DNA of 64,000 nucleotides from contig JAHHQN010000007.1 of NCBI GenBank assembly GCA_020026375.1, forward strand, positions 21,119-85,118, written 5' to 3'. A program made the translations under genes and the position numbers. Shown here in pieces: positions 41,938 to 50,753 of this stretch. Below the pieces are notes generated by a model, which saw only the letters and a program-made list of their open reading frames with translations, was not told the DNA's origin and made no database searches. The number at the start of each line of letters is the position of its first letter. Position 1 is the stretch's first letter. Origin of the DNA: Alistipes sp. (GTDB taxonomy: Bacteria; Bacteroidota; Bacteroidia; Bacteroidales; Rikenellaceae).

Positions 41938-42675
41938 TTATCGGTCGTTCCAGATCCTCCATGAAGCTTCGGCCTGTGCCTTCAACATACACTCTCCGTT
42001 GATGACTCGAGCTCCGCGCTGCATGCCGAAGTCGAGAAACTGCGTTACGGCAGGATTATAGACCAGGTCGAAGAGATAGTGTGACGGCGTCACATAGGCG
42101 TAGGGGATACGCGGCGCCGAGTCCACATCGGGAAATGTCCCGACGGGGGTGGCATTGATGATAAGACGGCTCTCTTCGACTACGTCACACGGGAGGTTGT
42201 CGTAGGTGTAGTTGCTCTTGGCGGCATCGCGCGACACGATGACATAGGGGATATTGCGCTCGGCCAGTACAAACTGTACGGCCAGCGAAGCACCGCCCGT
42301 ACCCAACACAATGGCCTGCTCGATGTCGTCGGCCCCCAGAAGTAGGTTCAGTGAGTCGCGGATACCCAGCACATCGGTGTTGTGACCCGACAGTGTGCCG
42401 TCGGCTTCCCTGTGGAGACAGTTGACCGCACCGACCATCTGTGCCTCGTAGGAGAGGGTGTCGATGAAACGCATGACCTCTCTCTTGTAGGGTATGGTGA
42501 CGTTCAGCCCTTCGATGTCGGGATTTTCGAGCAGTCGGGGCAGGTCGTCGATTTGAGGCAACTCGTAGAGCGAGTAGCGGCAGTCGGAGAGGCTTTCGCG
42601 CGAGAATTTCTCGGTGAAATACCGCTCCGAAGCTGAATGCTTCAAGCTCCGTCCGATGAGACCGAATTGTCGCAT
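41938..42675 (-). CDS. aroE: Shikimate dehydrogenase AroE
   Basis: 245 residues. NADP-dependent reduction of 3-dehydroshikimate in the chorismate pathway. Substrate-binding FGLIGRSLKHSAS at the N-terminus, catalytic Lys in NVTIPYKREV, GAVNC, the NTD Asp motif, dinucleotide loop VLGTGGASLA, and NATPVG. It is the last gene of the minus-strand unit, 4 bp after the DUF368 gene. The protein is slightly short for the family (about 270), the difference lying in the C-terminal helices. Confidence 0.95.
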   Translation of the reverse strand: MRQFGLIGRSLKHSASERYFTEKFSRESLSDCRYSLYELPQIDDLPRLLENPDIEGLNVTIPYKREVMRFIDTLSYEAQMVGAVNCLHREADGTLSGHNTDVLGIRDSLNLLLGADDIEQAIVLGTGGASLAVQFVLAERNIPYVIVSRDAAKSNYTYDNLPCDVVEESRLIINATPVGTFPDVDSAPRIPYAYVTPSHYLFDLVYNPAVTQFLDFGMQRGARVINGECMLKAQAEASWRIWNDR

Positions 42676-42679
42676 GATG

Positions 42680-43612
42680 CTACTTCTCCTTGATTTTCGT
42701 TACGATACGTGCGGCCAGTTCCACACCGTAGATGACCATGAATCCCAAAGCGCACAACAGAATGGCATTGGTAATCAAGGCCGGGTTCTTGGTGATGGTC
42801 TCGTAAGTGTCGGGCAGCACGTTGCTCTCGATGAGCGGCTGCACCTTGCCGTGGCTGTCGACAAAGGTTTCGACGGTAATCTTCCACGGCCACACCTTGT
42901 TGAGCGAACCCAGCATGAAGCCCATCAGTACCGAGATGGTGACATCGTGCCAGTGTTTGAGCAGCCATGAGAGCAGGTGGGAGAATGATGTGATACCCAG
43001 CACGGCACCCAGACCGAAGATGGCGATGACCGGAATGTCGAAGTTGCTGATGGCCGTCATGATGAATTGATATTTGCCCAGCAGCAGCAGAATGAACGCT
43101 CCCGATATTCCGGGCAGAATCATGGCGCAGATGGCGATGGCCCCCGACAGCATGACAAACCACCATGTTTCGGGGGTCTGTGCCGGTGTGGCGATGGTAA
43201 TCCACCAGCTCACGATGATGCCGATGAAGGCGGCGATGATGGTCGATACGTTCCATTTGCCCACCTCTTTCGATACGAGCAGTGCCGAGGAGAGTATGAG
43301 TCCTACAAAGAACGACCATATCGAAATGGGGTGATGCTCCAGAAGGTAGGTCATCAGTTTGGCCAGCGAGAAGACCGAAAGGCCGACACCGGCCAGCACG
43401 GGGAACAGGAACTTGCCGTTGACATGTTGCCACAACTCTTTGATGCGGAACTTCATCAGCAGTTTCACGGCCGTGATGTCGAAGCTCTTTATTGAATCAA
43501 TAAGATTCTCGTAGATGCCCGATATGAAGGCGATGGTGCCGCCCGACACGCCGGGAACGACATCGGCCATACCCATGGCACAACCTTTCAGTGCAAGAAG
43601 CAGATAATTCAT
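42680..43612 (-). CDS. DUF368 polyprenyl-phosphate transporter family protein
   Basis: 310 residues with 8-9 membrane helices. The N-terminus ALKGCAMGMADVVPGVSGGT is the DUF368 hallmark, and it has an inverted-repeat partner around ICAMILPGISGAFILLLLG. DUF368 proteins have been shown to recycle undecaprenyl phosphate across the inner membrane, supporting wall and envelope glycan synthesis. It lies between the S41 protease and aroE genes. Confidence 0.9.
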   Translation of the reverse strand: MNYLLLALKGCAMGMADVVPGVSGGTIAFISGIYENLIDSIKSFDITAVKLLMKFRIKELWQHVNGKFLFPVLAGVGLSVFSLAKLMTYLLEHHPISIWSFFVGLILSSALLVSKEVGKWNVSTIIAAFIGIIVSWWITIATPAQTPETWWFVMLSGAIAICAMILPGISGAFILLLLGKYQFIMTAISNFDIPVIAIFGLGAVLGITSFSHLLSWLLKHWHDVTISVLMGFMLGSLNKVWPWKITVETFVDSHGKVQPLIESNVLPDTYETITKNPALITNAILLCALGFMVIYGVELAARIVTKIKEK

Positions 43613-43633
43613 ATTGGTGAATGGTTTAGTGTT

Positions 43634-45247
43634 TTACTTGTTTTCGAGGAGGGGACTACCCTGGGTGTCCCAGTGTTGCAGAATCTCCAGTCCCCGTCGG
43701 AAAGCACCGTTGTCGGTGGTGTTGATGATCTGATAGTAGGCAGCTATGCCGTAGAGTTTTTGTGCCATCAGTGCCTTGAGTTGTCGGCTGATCCACCCCC
43801 TGGAGGTGGTGAACTCCTCCTCGCGGAAGGTGATTCCGCGTTGTTCGCCCATTGCGACAAACGCTTTCAGCAACGGTTCACCGATTTCGTAGCCATCGAT
43901 GAACTCCCCGACAGAGGGATAAGCGGTTTCCAATTCCGTGCGGTGCTTGTCCATGAAGTCAATCATGAAATCAGAGAACAGCCCCTTGCGTACCATCTGA
44001 CCGTAGTAGGGGGAGTAGCCTGTGGTGTCCACGGCAACCGTCACATCGGGGCGGATACCTCCGCCGCCATACACCTTTCTGCCGCTGTGCATGGTGTGGT
44101 AGACGGCCGTGGTATCCGACGAGAGACTGTCTTGTCGGCCGTAGTCCTTCAGATGCTCCATGTAGTACTCCGTGCGCTTGCCGTTCTCGTAGGGTCGCTG
44201 TATGATGCGGCCCGAGGGGGTAGAGTAGCGCGCGATGGTGATTCTCACGGCCGAGCCGTCGCCCAGCGGAATCTGACGCTGCACCAGTCCCTTGCCAAAG
44301 CTGGTGCGTCCGACGATGACACCGCGGTCCCAATCCTGAATGGCACCCGACACAATCTCGCTGGCCGAGGCCGAACTTTCGTCGATGAGGACGACAAGCC
44401 GTCCGCGGAGACACTCTCCCGACGACTGCGCCCTGAAGGTCGATTTCTGTACGGCACGTCCCTCCACAGCCACAATGTCGGCTCCCTTGGGCAGGAAGAA
44501 TCCGGCCATCTCGATGGCCTGGTCCATCAGACCGCCGCCGTTTCCGCGCAGGTCGAGCAGGAGGGCCTGCGGCGACTTGAGTCGCTTGTAGGCCTCGCGG
44601 AACTCGGTCATGGTGGTACGGCCGAAGCGGTTGACCTTGATGTAGCCGATGCCCTTGGCGGGCATGTAGGCTGCATCTACGGTATTGATGGGAATCTTAT
44701 CGCGAGTGAGTGTGAAGTGCAGCGGTTCGTCGTTGCCGTGTCTGATGACTTCGATGTCGACTTTCGAACCGCGTTTTCCGCGCAGGTATTTCGGTACATC
44801 GCTGCGCCGCAGTCCCACACCGCTGATGGTGTCAATCCTTACGATGCGGTCGTTGGCCATCACACCGACACTTTCGGCAGGACCTCCGGCGATGGTGTTG
44901 ACCACTACAACCGTGTCTCGCAGCACGTTGAATTCCACTCCGATACCGCTGAACTCGCCGTCGAAGCTCTCCTCCACCCCCTTCATCTCCTCTGCGCCTA
45001 TGTAGGCCGAGTGGGGGTCGAGTTTGTCGAGCATGCCGACAATGGCTCCCTCGACAAGGGGTTGCATGTCGACTGTATCGACATACATCTTGTCGAGATA
45101 GCGGTACACATGCGCCAGCTTCTGGAGCTGTTGCACCGTCTTCATGTCCTGTGCCCCGGCCGAGAGCGGCAGGGCCAGCGAGAGCATCAGCGTAGGGAAT
45201 ATTCTTCGCACCGCTCCTTTATTTAATGCTCTTGACAATCTCCGCAA
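43634..45247 (-). CDS. S41 C-terminal processing peptidase (CtpA-like)
   Basis: 537 residues with a signal peptide ending SAGAQ; a periplasmic protease. The PDZ domain is at about 90-175 (GIGVEFNVLRDTVVVVNTI). The catalytic domain carries Ser in DESSASASEIVSGA and Lys in RTSFGKGLVQRQIPL, the Ser-Lys dyad. A C-terminal helical region follows. The start at 45247 overlaps the hisS end by 29 bp; a shorter start at 45187 would lose the basic part of the signal. It probably trims periplasmic or outer-membrane proteins. Confidence 0.9.
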   Translation of the reverse strand: MRRLSRALNKGAVRRIFPTLMLSLALPLSAGAQDMKTVQQLQKLAHVYRYLDKMYVDTVDMQPLVEGAIVGMLDKLDPHSAYIGAEEMKGVEESFDGEFSGIGVEFNVLRDTVVVVNTIAGGPAESVGVMANDRIVRIDTISGVGLRRSDVPKYLRGKRGSKVDIEVIRHGNDEPLHFTLTRDKIPINTVDAAYMPAKGIGYIKVNRFGRTTMTEFREAYKRLKSPQALLLDLRGNGGGLMDQAIEMAGFFLPKGADIVAVEGRAVQKSTFRAQSSGECLRGRLVVLIDESSASASEIVSGAIQDWDRGVIVGRTSFGKGLVQRQIPLGDGSAVRITIARYSTPSGRIIQRPYENGKRTEYYMEHLKDYGRQDSLSSDTTAVYHTMHSGRKVYGGGGIRPDVTVAVDTTGYSPYYGQMVRKGLFSDFMIDFMDKHRTELETAYPSVGEFIDGYEIGEPLLKAFVAMGEQRGITFREEEFTTSRGWISRQLKALMAQKLYGIAAYYQIINTTDNGAFRRGLEILQHWDTQGSPLLENK

Positions 45248-46562
45248 ACGATACTTTCTGCTGATCGCCGCTTCTCATGTCCTTCACGGTGGCCATGCTC
45301 TCCTCCAGCTCCTGTGAACCTATGATGACCACATAGGGAATCGAACGACGGTTGGCATACTCCATCTGCTTCTTCATCTTGCTCGATTCGGGATAGATTT
45401 CAGCGGCGATGCCTGCATCACGGAGTTGCTTGATGAGGGTCATCGAAGCGGCCTCCTCTTTCTGTCCGAGGTTGACGAAGAGCACCTTGGTGGAGCAGTT
45501 GACGTCTTCGGGGAAGAGTTCCAGTCCGGTCATCACATCATAGATGCGGTCGGCACCGAACGAGATACCCACACCCGAGGTGTTGGGCATGCCGAAGATA
45601 CCCGTCAGGTCGTCGTAACGACCGCCGCCGCAGATGGAGCCGATGGCAAAGTCGAGGGCCTTGACCTCGAAGATGGCACCCGTGTAGTAGTTCAGACCGC
45701 GTGCCAGCGACAGATCCAGCTCCACATTGAGATCGAGGTGCTGCTGCTCGAGATAACCGAATACGGTCTCAATCTCCTCGATACCCTTCATACCGGTCTC
45801 CGAAGCGGAGAGTACCTCCTTCAACTTGGCCAGCTTCTGGGTGTTGTCGCCGCTCAGCTCCAGAATGGGCTGCAACTTGTCCACAGCCTCCTGCTCCAGA
45901 CCGCGCTCCAGCAGCTCGGCCTTCACGTTGTCCAGACCGATTTTCTCCAGCTTGTCGATGGCGATGGTGATATCCATCATCTTGTCGGCATGGCCGATGG
46001 CCTCGGCAATACCGTAGAGAATCTTGCGGTTGTTCATCTTCAGTGCCACGCGGATACCCAGGGCACGGAACACACGCTCGACAATCTCGATAAGCTCCAC
46101 TTCGCAGAGCAGCGAACGGGTACCGATAACATCGACATCACACTGATAGAACTCACGGTAGCGGCCCTTCTGGGGACGGTCGGCACGCCATACGGGTTGA
46201 ATCTGGTAGCGTTTGAAGGGGAAGGTCAGCTCGCCCTGATGCTGCACGACGTAGCGTGCAAAGGGAACGGTCAAATCGTAGCGAAGACCCTTCTCGCAGA
46301 TTTTCGAGGCCTGACGCACCTCCTCGTCGTTGAGTTTCGAGGCGTAGTCACCCGAGTTGAGAATCTTGAAGAGGAGCTTGTCGCCCTCGTCGCCGTACTT
46401 GCCCAGCAGGGTGGAAAGATTCTCCATCGAGGGGGTCTCGAGGGGTGCGAATCCGTAGAGACGGAACACACCGCGGATAGTATCGAAAATATATTGACGG
46501 CGCATCATCTCCAAAGGAGAAAAATCGCGCGTACCTTTTGGAATTGACGGTTTCTGTGCCAT
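45219..46562 (-). CDS. hisS: Histidyl-tRNA synthetase HisS
   Basis: 447 residues from the ATG at 46560-46562 (MAQKPSIPKGTRDFSP); longer frames run into ettA. Class II synthetase: motif 1 around FETP-like FAPLETPSMEN, motif 2 RYQIQPVWRADRPQKGRYREF, the His-A/His-B blocks LARGLNYYTGAIFEV, and motif 3 GVGISFGADRI. The C-terminal anticodon domain is KVLFVNLGQ to the end. It lies 29 bp after ettA. Confidence 0.96.
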   Translation of the reverse strand: MAQKPSIPKGTRDFSPLEMMRRQYIFDTIRGVFRLYGFAPLETPSMENLSTLLGKYGDEGDKLLFKILNSGDYASKLNDEEVRQASKICEKGLRYDLTVPFARYVVQHQGELTFPFKRYQIQPVWRADRPQKGRYREFYQCDVDVIGTRSLLCEVELIEIVERVFRALGIRVALKMNNRKILYGIAEAIGHADKMMDITIAIDKLEKIGLDNVKAELLERGLEQEAVDKLQPILELSGDNTQKLAKLKEVLSASETGMKGIEEIETVFGYLEQQHLDLNVELDLSLARGLNYYTGAIFEVKALDFAIGSICGGGRYDDLTGIFGMPNTSGVGISFGADRIYDVMTGLELFPEDVNCSTKVLFVNLGQKEEAASMTLIKQLRDAGIAAEIYPESSKMKKQMEYANRRSIPYVVIIGSQELEESMATVKDMRSGDQQKVSFAEIVKSIK

Positions 46563-46591
46563 TATCTGATGTCTGTTATATGTGTTGCTTA

Positions 46592-48268
46592 TTACTGTTC
46601 GATTAATTTCTTGTACTTGACTCTGTGGGGGGTGGTGTCTTCGCCCTGTGCCTTCTTCCACTCCTCATACTCGGAGTAGGAACCCTCATAGAAGACCACC
46701 TTCGAGTCGCCTTCGAACGAGAGAATGTGGGTGGCCACACGGTCGAGGAACCAACGGTCGTGGGAGATGACCACGGCGCAACCTGCAAAGTCCTGCAGAC
46801 CCTCCTCCAATGCACGGAGTGTGTTCACGTCGATGTCGTTGGTCGGCTCGTCGAGCAGCAGGACGTTGCCCTCCTCCTTGAGTGCCAAAGCCAGGTGGAG
46901 ACGGTTACGCTCACCACCTGACAGCATGCCGCACTTCTTCTCCTGATCGGCGCCCGTGAAGTTGAAGCGTGCCACGTAGGCGCGTGCGTTGACCTGACGG
47001 TTGCCCAGCATCATCAGATCGGCGCCCTGCGAGATGACTTCATAGACACTCTTTTCGGGGTCGATGGACTTGTGCTGCTGGTCTACATAGGCCAGTTTCA
47101 CGGTGGGACCCACACGGAACGAACCCTCGGTGGGGGTCTCCAGACCCATAATCATGCGGAAGAGGGTGGTCTTACCCGTACCGTTGGGACCGATGACACC
47201 GACGATGCCTGCGGGGGGCAGCGAGAAGTTCAGCCCCTCATAGAGGACTCTGTCGCCAAAGGCCTTCTTCACATCGTGGGCCTCGATGACCACATCGCCC
47301 AGACGGGGACCGTTGGGAATGAAGATTTCGAGCTTCTCCTCCTTCTGCTTCACATCCTCGTTCATCATCTTGTCGTAAGCCGACAGACGGGCCTTCGATT
47401 TGGCGTGACGACCCGAGGGGGACATGCGCACCCACTCCAACTCTCTCTCGAGGGTCTTGCGGCGCTTCGACTCCTGCTTCTCCTCCATGGCCATGCGGGT
47501 GGTCTTCTGCTCCAGCCAGCCCGAGTAGTTGCCCTTCCAGGGAATACCCTCGCCACGGTCCAGCTCCAGAATCCAACCGGCTACGTTGTCAAGGAAGTAA
47601 CGGTCGTGTGTCACGGCGATGACCGTACCCTTGTACTGCTGGAGGTGCTGCTCCAACCAGTCGATGGATTCGGCATCGAGGTGGTTGGTCGGCTCGTCGA
47701 GCAACAGCACGTCGGGCTGCTGCAGCAACAGGCGGCAGAGGGCCACACGGCGGCGCTCACCACCCGATAATACGTCGACCTTCTGGTCGGGGTCGGGACA
47801 ACGCAGTGCGTCCATGGCGCGCTCCAGCACGCTGTCCAGCTCCCAGCCGTTGCAATGGTCAATCTTTTCATACAATTCGCCCTGACGCTCAATCAGACGC
47901 GCCATTTCGTCGTCCGACATCGGCTCGCAGAGCTTCATGTTGATATCCTCATACTCTTTGAGCAGTGCCACGGTCTGGGCACAGCCCTCCTCCACGATTT
48001 CGCGTACGGTCTTTTCGGGATCGAGTTTAGGTTCCTGCTCCAGATATCCGACAGTGTAACCGGGTGAGAAGACCACTTCGCCCTGATAGTTCTTGTCTAT
48101 TCTGGCGATGATTTTCATCAGTGTGGATTTACCGGCACCGTTCAAACCGATGATACCGATTTTTGCACCGTAGAAAAAGGAGAGGTAGATGTTGTTCAAT
48201 ACCTTTTTTTGGTTGGTGAAGGTCTTGGATACACCAACCATCGAGAAGATGATTTTTTCGTCTGCCAT
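46592..48268 (-). CDS. ettA: Energy-dependent translational throttle protein EttA (ABC-F)
   Basis: 558 residues, matching EttA length. Two ABC domains: the first has Walker A GLNGAGKST near 40, signature LSGGERRR and Walker B VLLLDEPTNHLD. The second has GPNGTGKTT, LSGGERNR and LLLDEPTNDID. Between them is the basic P-site linker (RRKTLERELEWVRMSPSGR). It binds the ribosomal E site and gates early elongation by ATP/ADP ratio. It is the first gene of the ettA-hisS-ctpA-DUF368-aroE unit. Confidence 0.95.
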   Translation of the reverse strand: MADEKIIFSMVGVSKTFTNQKKVLNNIYLSFFYGAKIGIIGLNGAGKSTLMKIIARIDKNYQGEVVFSPGYTVGYLEQEPKLDPEKTVREIVEEGCAQTVALLKEYEDINMKLCEPMSDDEMARLIERQGELYEKIDHCNGWELDSVLERAMDALRCPDPDQKVDVLSGGERRRVALCRLLLQQPDVLLLDEPTNHLDAESIDWLEQHLQQYKGTVIAVTHDRYFLDNVAGWILELDRGEGIPWKGNYSGWLEQKTTRMAMEEKQESKRRKTLERELEWVRMSPSGRHAKSKARLSAYDKMMNEDVKQKEEKLEIFIPNGPRLGDVVIEAHDVKKAFGDRVLYEGLNFSLPPAGIVGVIGPNGTGKTTLFRMIMGLETPTEGSFRVGPTVKLAYVDQQHKSIDPEKSVYEVISQGADLMMLGNRQVNARAYVARFNFTGADQEKKCGMLSGGERNRLHLALALKEEGNVLLLDEPTNDIDVNTLRALEEGLQDFAGCAVVISHDRWFLDRVATHILSFEGDSKVVFYEGSYSEYEEWKKAQGEDTTPHRVKYKKLIEQ

Positions 48269-48300
48269 ATCTTAAAAATTCATTATTTTCCATTAGCGAA

Positions 48301-48308
48301 CAAAGATA
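48301..48308 (-). promoter_or_regulatory. -7 box of the ettA unit
   Basis: TATCTTTG on the minus strand, perfect consensus, 32 bp before the ettA ATG, in an A/T-rich leader. Confidence 0.85.
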
Positions 48309-48397
48309 CAAATAAAAACCGAAATTACTTCTATCTGCCGAGGGTTTATTGTCAGACAGGGGCGCAGTCGGGGTGGAGGGTGAACCTCTTGGGGATA

Positions 48398-48432
48398 AAA
48401 AACAAAACCGAAGCCGGAAAACGGCTTCGGTT
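48398..48432 (-). terminator. Terminator after rubrerythrin
   Basis: An 11-bp stem (48406-48416 with 48422-48432), 5-base loop and a T-rich run on the minus strand. Confidence 0.88.
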
Positions 48433-48457
48433 CTATCTGTTCGGCGAAGAACAACTG

Positions 48458-49036
48458 CTAGTAGTTCTCGCGACGGGGCTCGAAGTAAGCCTGGGGGTGC
48501 TTGCAGGCGGGGCACATGAGGGGAGCCTCCGAAGCCTCGCATACGAAACCGCAGTTGCGGCACTGCCACCAGATTTTGCCGTCACGCTTGAAGAAGTTGT
48601 CGCCGGTTACGCGGCTCAGCAGCTTCAGATAGCGTCTTTCGTGCTCGGCCTCGGCTACCGAAATCATGCGGTACATGGCTGCAATCTCGGGGAAACCCTC
48701 CTCGTCGGCAATCTTTGCGAACTCGGGGTAGAGGTCGGTCCACTCCTCGTTCTCGCCCTGTGCTGCGGCCAGCAGGTTCTCCTTGGTCGAACCGATGACA
48801 CCGGCGGGGTAGGATACGGTGATTTCTACCATGCCACCCTCAAGATACTTGAACATACGCTTTGCGTGCTCCTTCTCCTGGTCTGCGGTCTCGGTGAATA
48901 CGGCGGCAATCTGCTCGTAACCCTCTTTCTTGGCCTTGCTGGCGAAGTAAGTGTAGCGCATGCGTGCCTGGCTCTCGCCTGCAAACGACTTCAACAAGTT
49001 CTGCTCTGTACGTGTTCCTTTGATGCTCTTTTCCAT
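48458..49036 (-). CDS. rbr: Rubrerythrin
   Basis: 192 residues. Non-heme diiron peroxidase that reduces H2O2 in anaerobes. Residues 1-145 form the ferritin-like four-helix bundle with iron ligands in SFAGESQAR, DQEKEHAKR and VAEAEHERRY. Residues about 155-190 are a rubredoxin-like FeS4 domain with CRNCG and CPACKHPQAYFE. Single-gene unit with a strong promoter. Confidence 0.97.
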   Translation of the reverse strand: MEKSIKGTRTEQNLLKSFAGESQARMRYTYFASKAKKEGYEQIAAVFTETADQEKEHAKRMFKYLEGGMVEITVSYPAGVIGSTKENLLAAAQGENEEWTDLYPEFAKIADEEGFPEIAAMYRMISVAEAEHERRYLKLLSRVTGDNFFKRDGKIWWQCRNCGFVCEASEAPLMCPACKHPQAYFEPRRENY

Positions 49037-49089
49037 AGTTGTAATGTTTTTTATGTGTGTTTGTTATATTTGTTTCTTATTTCCTGATG

Positions 49090-49122
49090 CAAAGATAATA
49101 AAATAAAAATTGATAAAACAAA
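49090..49122 (-). promoter_or_regulatory. Rubrerythrin promoter
   Basis: On the minus strand, TTTG (49119-49122), a 21-bp A/T-rich spacer and TATCTTTG (49090-49097), 53 bp before the ATG. It fits the Bacteroidetes consensus well. Confidence 0.85.
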
Positions 49123-49200
49123 TAAAAACCATCGGTTATTTTTATACGACTATTTGTTCTGTCTATGCTCCTGCTTCCATGCCCCTGCAATGCATATTTG

Positions 49201-49240
49201 CCCCATGGGGAATAACTCTGGGAAAAGAGTGTTATCTTTG
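49201..49240 (+). promoter_or_regulatory. EamA gene promoter with upstream CCCCATGGGG palindrome
   Basis: TATCTTTG at 49233-49240 is a perfect -7 box 24 bp before the ATG. The 10-bp perfect palindrome at 49201-49210 lies 22 bp upstream of it, at operator-like distance. Confidence 0.7.
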
Positions 49241-49264
49241 CCGACGCTTAAAAAATGAAGAACT

Positions 49265-50155
49265 ATGAATAATTTCAAGGGGGTGATTTATGCCGTCATC
49301 TCATCGGCGACATTCGGTCTGGTGCCGCTTTTTTCACTGACGCCGCTTCAGGCCGGCATGTCGTCACCGTCGATACTTTTCTATCGCATGGGCTTCTCGG
49401 CCGTGATGATGGGACTGATGAATCTTTTCCTCCACAAGAGTTTTAAAATCCGTTCGGGCGATTTGGGTATTGTGGCCCTGTTGGGTCTCCTCTATGGTTG
49501 CACCTCCATGGGACTGCTTCTCTCCTATAACTATATCCCCACAGGCGTGGCTACCACAATCCATTTCCTCTATCCGCTGGTGGTCTCGCTGTCGATGATT
49601 CTTTTCTTCAAGGAGAAGAGTTCGGTGTGGGTGTTCGTCTCGATTGTCATGTCGCTGGCCGGTGTGGCGCTGATGGCCAACAGCGACGGCTCGACAACCG
49701 ATGCGGTGAAGGGGTTGCTCTATGTGGGAATCACGGTCTTCTCCTATGCCATATATATAATGGGTGTGATGAAGAGCCGCGCTTCGCGTATCGATTCCAT
49801 GGTTCTGGCTTTCTATGTCCTCTGCTTCACTACGGTGATATTCGCCCTCTTCGCCTTGGCGGCAGACGGAACGATAGCACCCATCAGTGGCGGATACATG
49901 TGGCTCAACTTCATCTTGCTGGCGCTTCTGCCCACCGTGGTGTCGAATCTCACTTTGATTTTGGCCATCAAGAACATTGGCCCTACGATGACCTCCATTT
50001 TGGGTTCAATGGAGCCGCTGACGGCCGTGGTCATCGGGGTGTTACACTTCGGCGAGGTCTTCGACGTGCGTGCTGCCGTCGGTATCGTACTGGTCATTGC
50101 GGCAGTGGTGATAGTCATTCTGCAAAGCCGGAAGCCGAAGGCGGTGGAGGCATAG
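49265..50155 (+). CDS. EamA/DMT family transporter
   Basis: 296 residues with ten predicted membrane helices in two EamA repeats (about 5-140 and 150-288). Typical blocks are SYNYIPTGVATTIHFLYPL and GPTMTSILGSMEPLTAVVIG near the ends of the repeats. This is a drug/metabolite exporter-type inner-membrane protein; the substrate is unknown. Single-gene unit. Confidence 0.9.
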   Translation: MNNFKGVIYAVISSATFGLVPLFSLTPLQAGMSSPSILFYRMGFSAVMMGLMNLFLHKSFKIRSGDLGIVALLGLLYGCTSMGLLLSYNYIPTGVATTIHFLYPLVVSLSMILFFKEKSSVWVFVSIVMSLAGVALMANSDGSTTDAVKGLLYVGITVFSYAIYIMGVMKSRASRIDSMVLAFYVLCFTTVIFALFALAADGTIAPISGGYMWLNFILLALLPTVVSNLTLILAIKNIGPTMTSILGSMEPLTAVVIGVLHFGEVFDVRAAVGIVLVIAAVVIVILQSRKPKAVEA

Positions 50156-50176
50156 CCGCCGGTGTAGAAGAAACAG

Positions 50177-50216
50177 AAGGGGACGCAATCCATACAGGTT
50201 GCATCCCCCCTTTTTT
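50177..50216 (+). terminator. Terminator after the EamA gene
   Basis: GGGGACGCAA pairs with TTGCATCCCC (one mismatch) across a 10-base loop, then T6. Confidence 0.75.
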
Positions 50217-50230
50217 GTCATTGGGTTGGG

Positions 50231-50533
50231 TTACTCACGCTTGGGATTCTTGGGAAACCAGCCTTTCTTGACGCGTTCGCGCTGTTCGAACAACTCGCCG
50301 ATGGACCAGAACGAGGAGGCTCCCCATACGGCCAGCAGGGTCGACCACAAGATGTGGTGTACCGCCACGGAGGCGATGATGGTGGCAATGCCCATGAGCA
50401 GGAATACCCACCAGCATTTGACGCCGAAATAATACTCTCCCTTGATGACCATCGGGTGAAATAATCCGATGATGAGGAAGGTTGCCACTCCGATAACTAT
50501 ACCCGTGAGGTTGTATTCTGCTAAAAATTCCAT
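50231..50533 (-). CDS. DUF4491 membrane protein
   Basis: 100 residues with three membrane helices. GIVIGVATFLIIGLFHPMVI followed by EYYFGVKCWWVFLL is the DUF4491 pattern seen in Bacteroidetes and Firmicutes. The function is unknown. It has its own promoter and a leader of about 120 nt, long for this window, in which I see no known riboswitch. Confidence 0.85.
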   Translation of the reverse strand: MEFLAEYNLTGIVIGVATFLIIGLFHPMVIKGEYYFGVKCWWVFLLMGIATIIASVAVHHILWSTLLAVWGASSFWSIGELFEQRERVKKGWFPKNPKRE

Positions 50534-50659
50534 AGATGTTTTTATTGGTTATTCTCGTTGATACAATGGTTCTACTTCTCAACTTCAGCAGCGCCGTCCG
50601 TCTCCGAAGAATAAAATATCAGTAGTCGGATTACCTGTTTGAAAGCATGATGCAGATTA

Positions 50660-50667
50660 CAAATGTA
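50660..50667 (-). promoter_or_regulatory. -7 box of the DUF4491 gene
   Basis: TACATTTG on the minus strand lies 126 bp before the DUF4491 ATG. Confidence 0.6.
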
Positions 50668-50700
50668 CGATTAAATCAAAAATCGTGCAAGACGCTCATG

Positions 50701-50740
50701 AAAAAAGAGAGTAATCCATCTCGGGATTACTCTCTTTTTT
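50701..50740 (-). terminator. Terminator after the esterase gene
   Basis: A 17-bp stem (50701-50717 with 50724-50740), 6-base loop and T6 ends the nfeD-floA-esterase unit. Confidence 0.9.
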
Positions 50741-50753
50741 CATTGTCGAAGGA

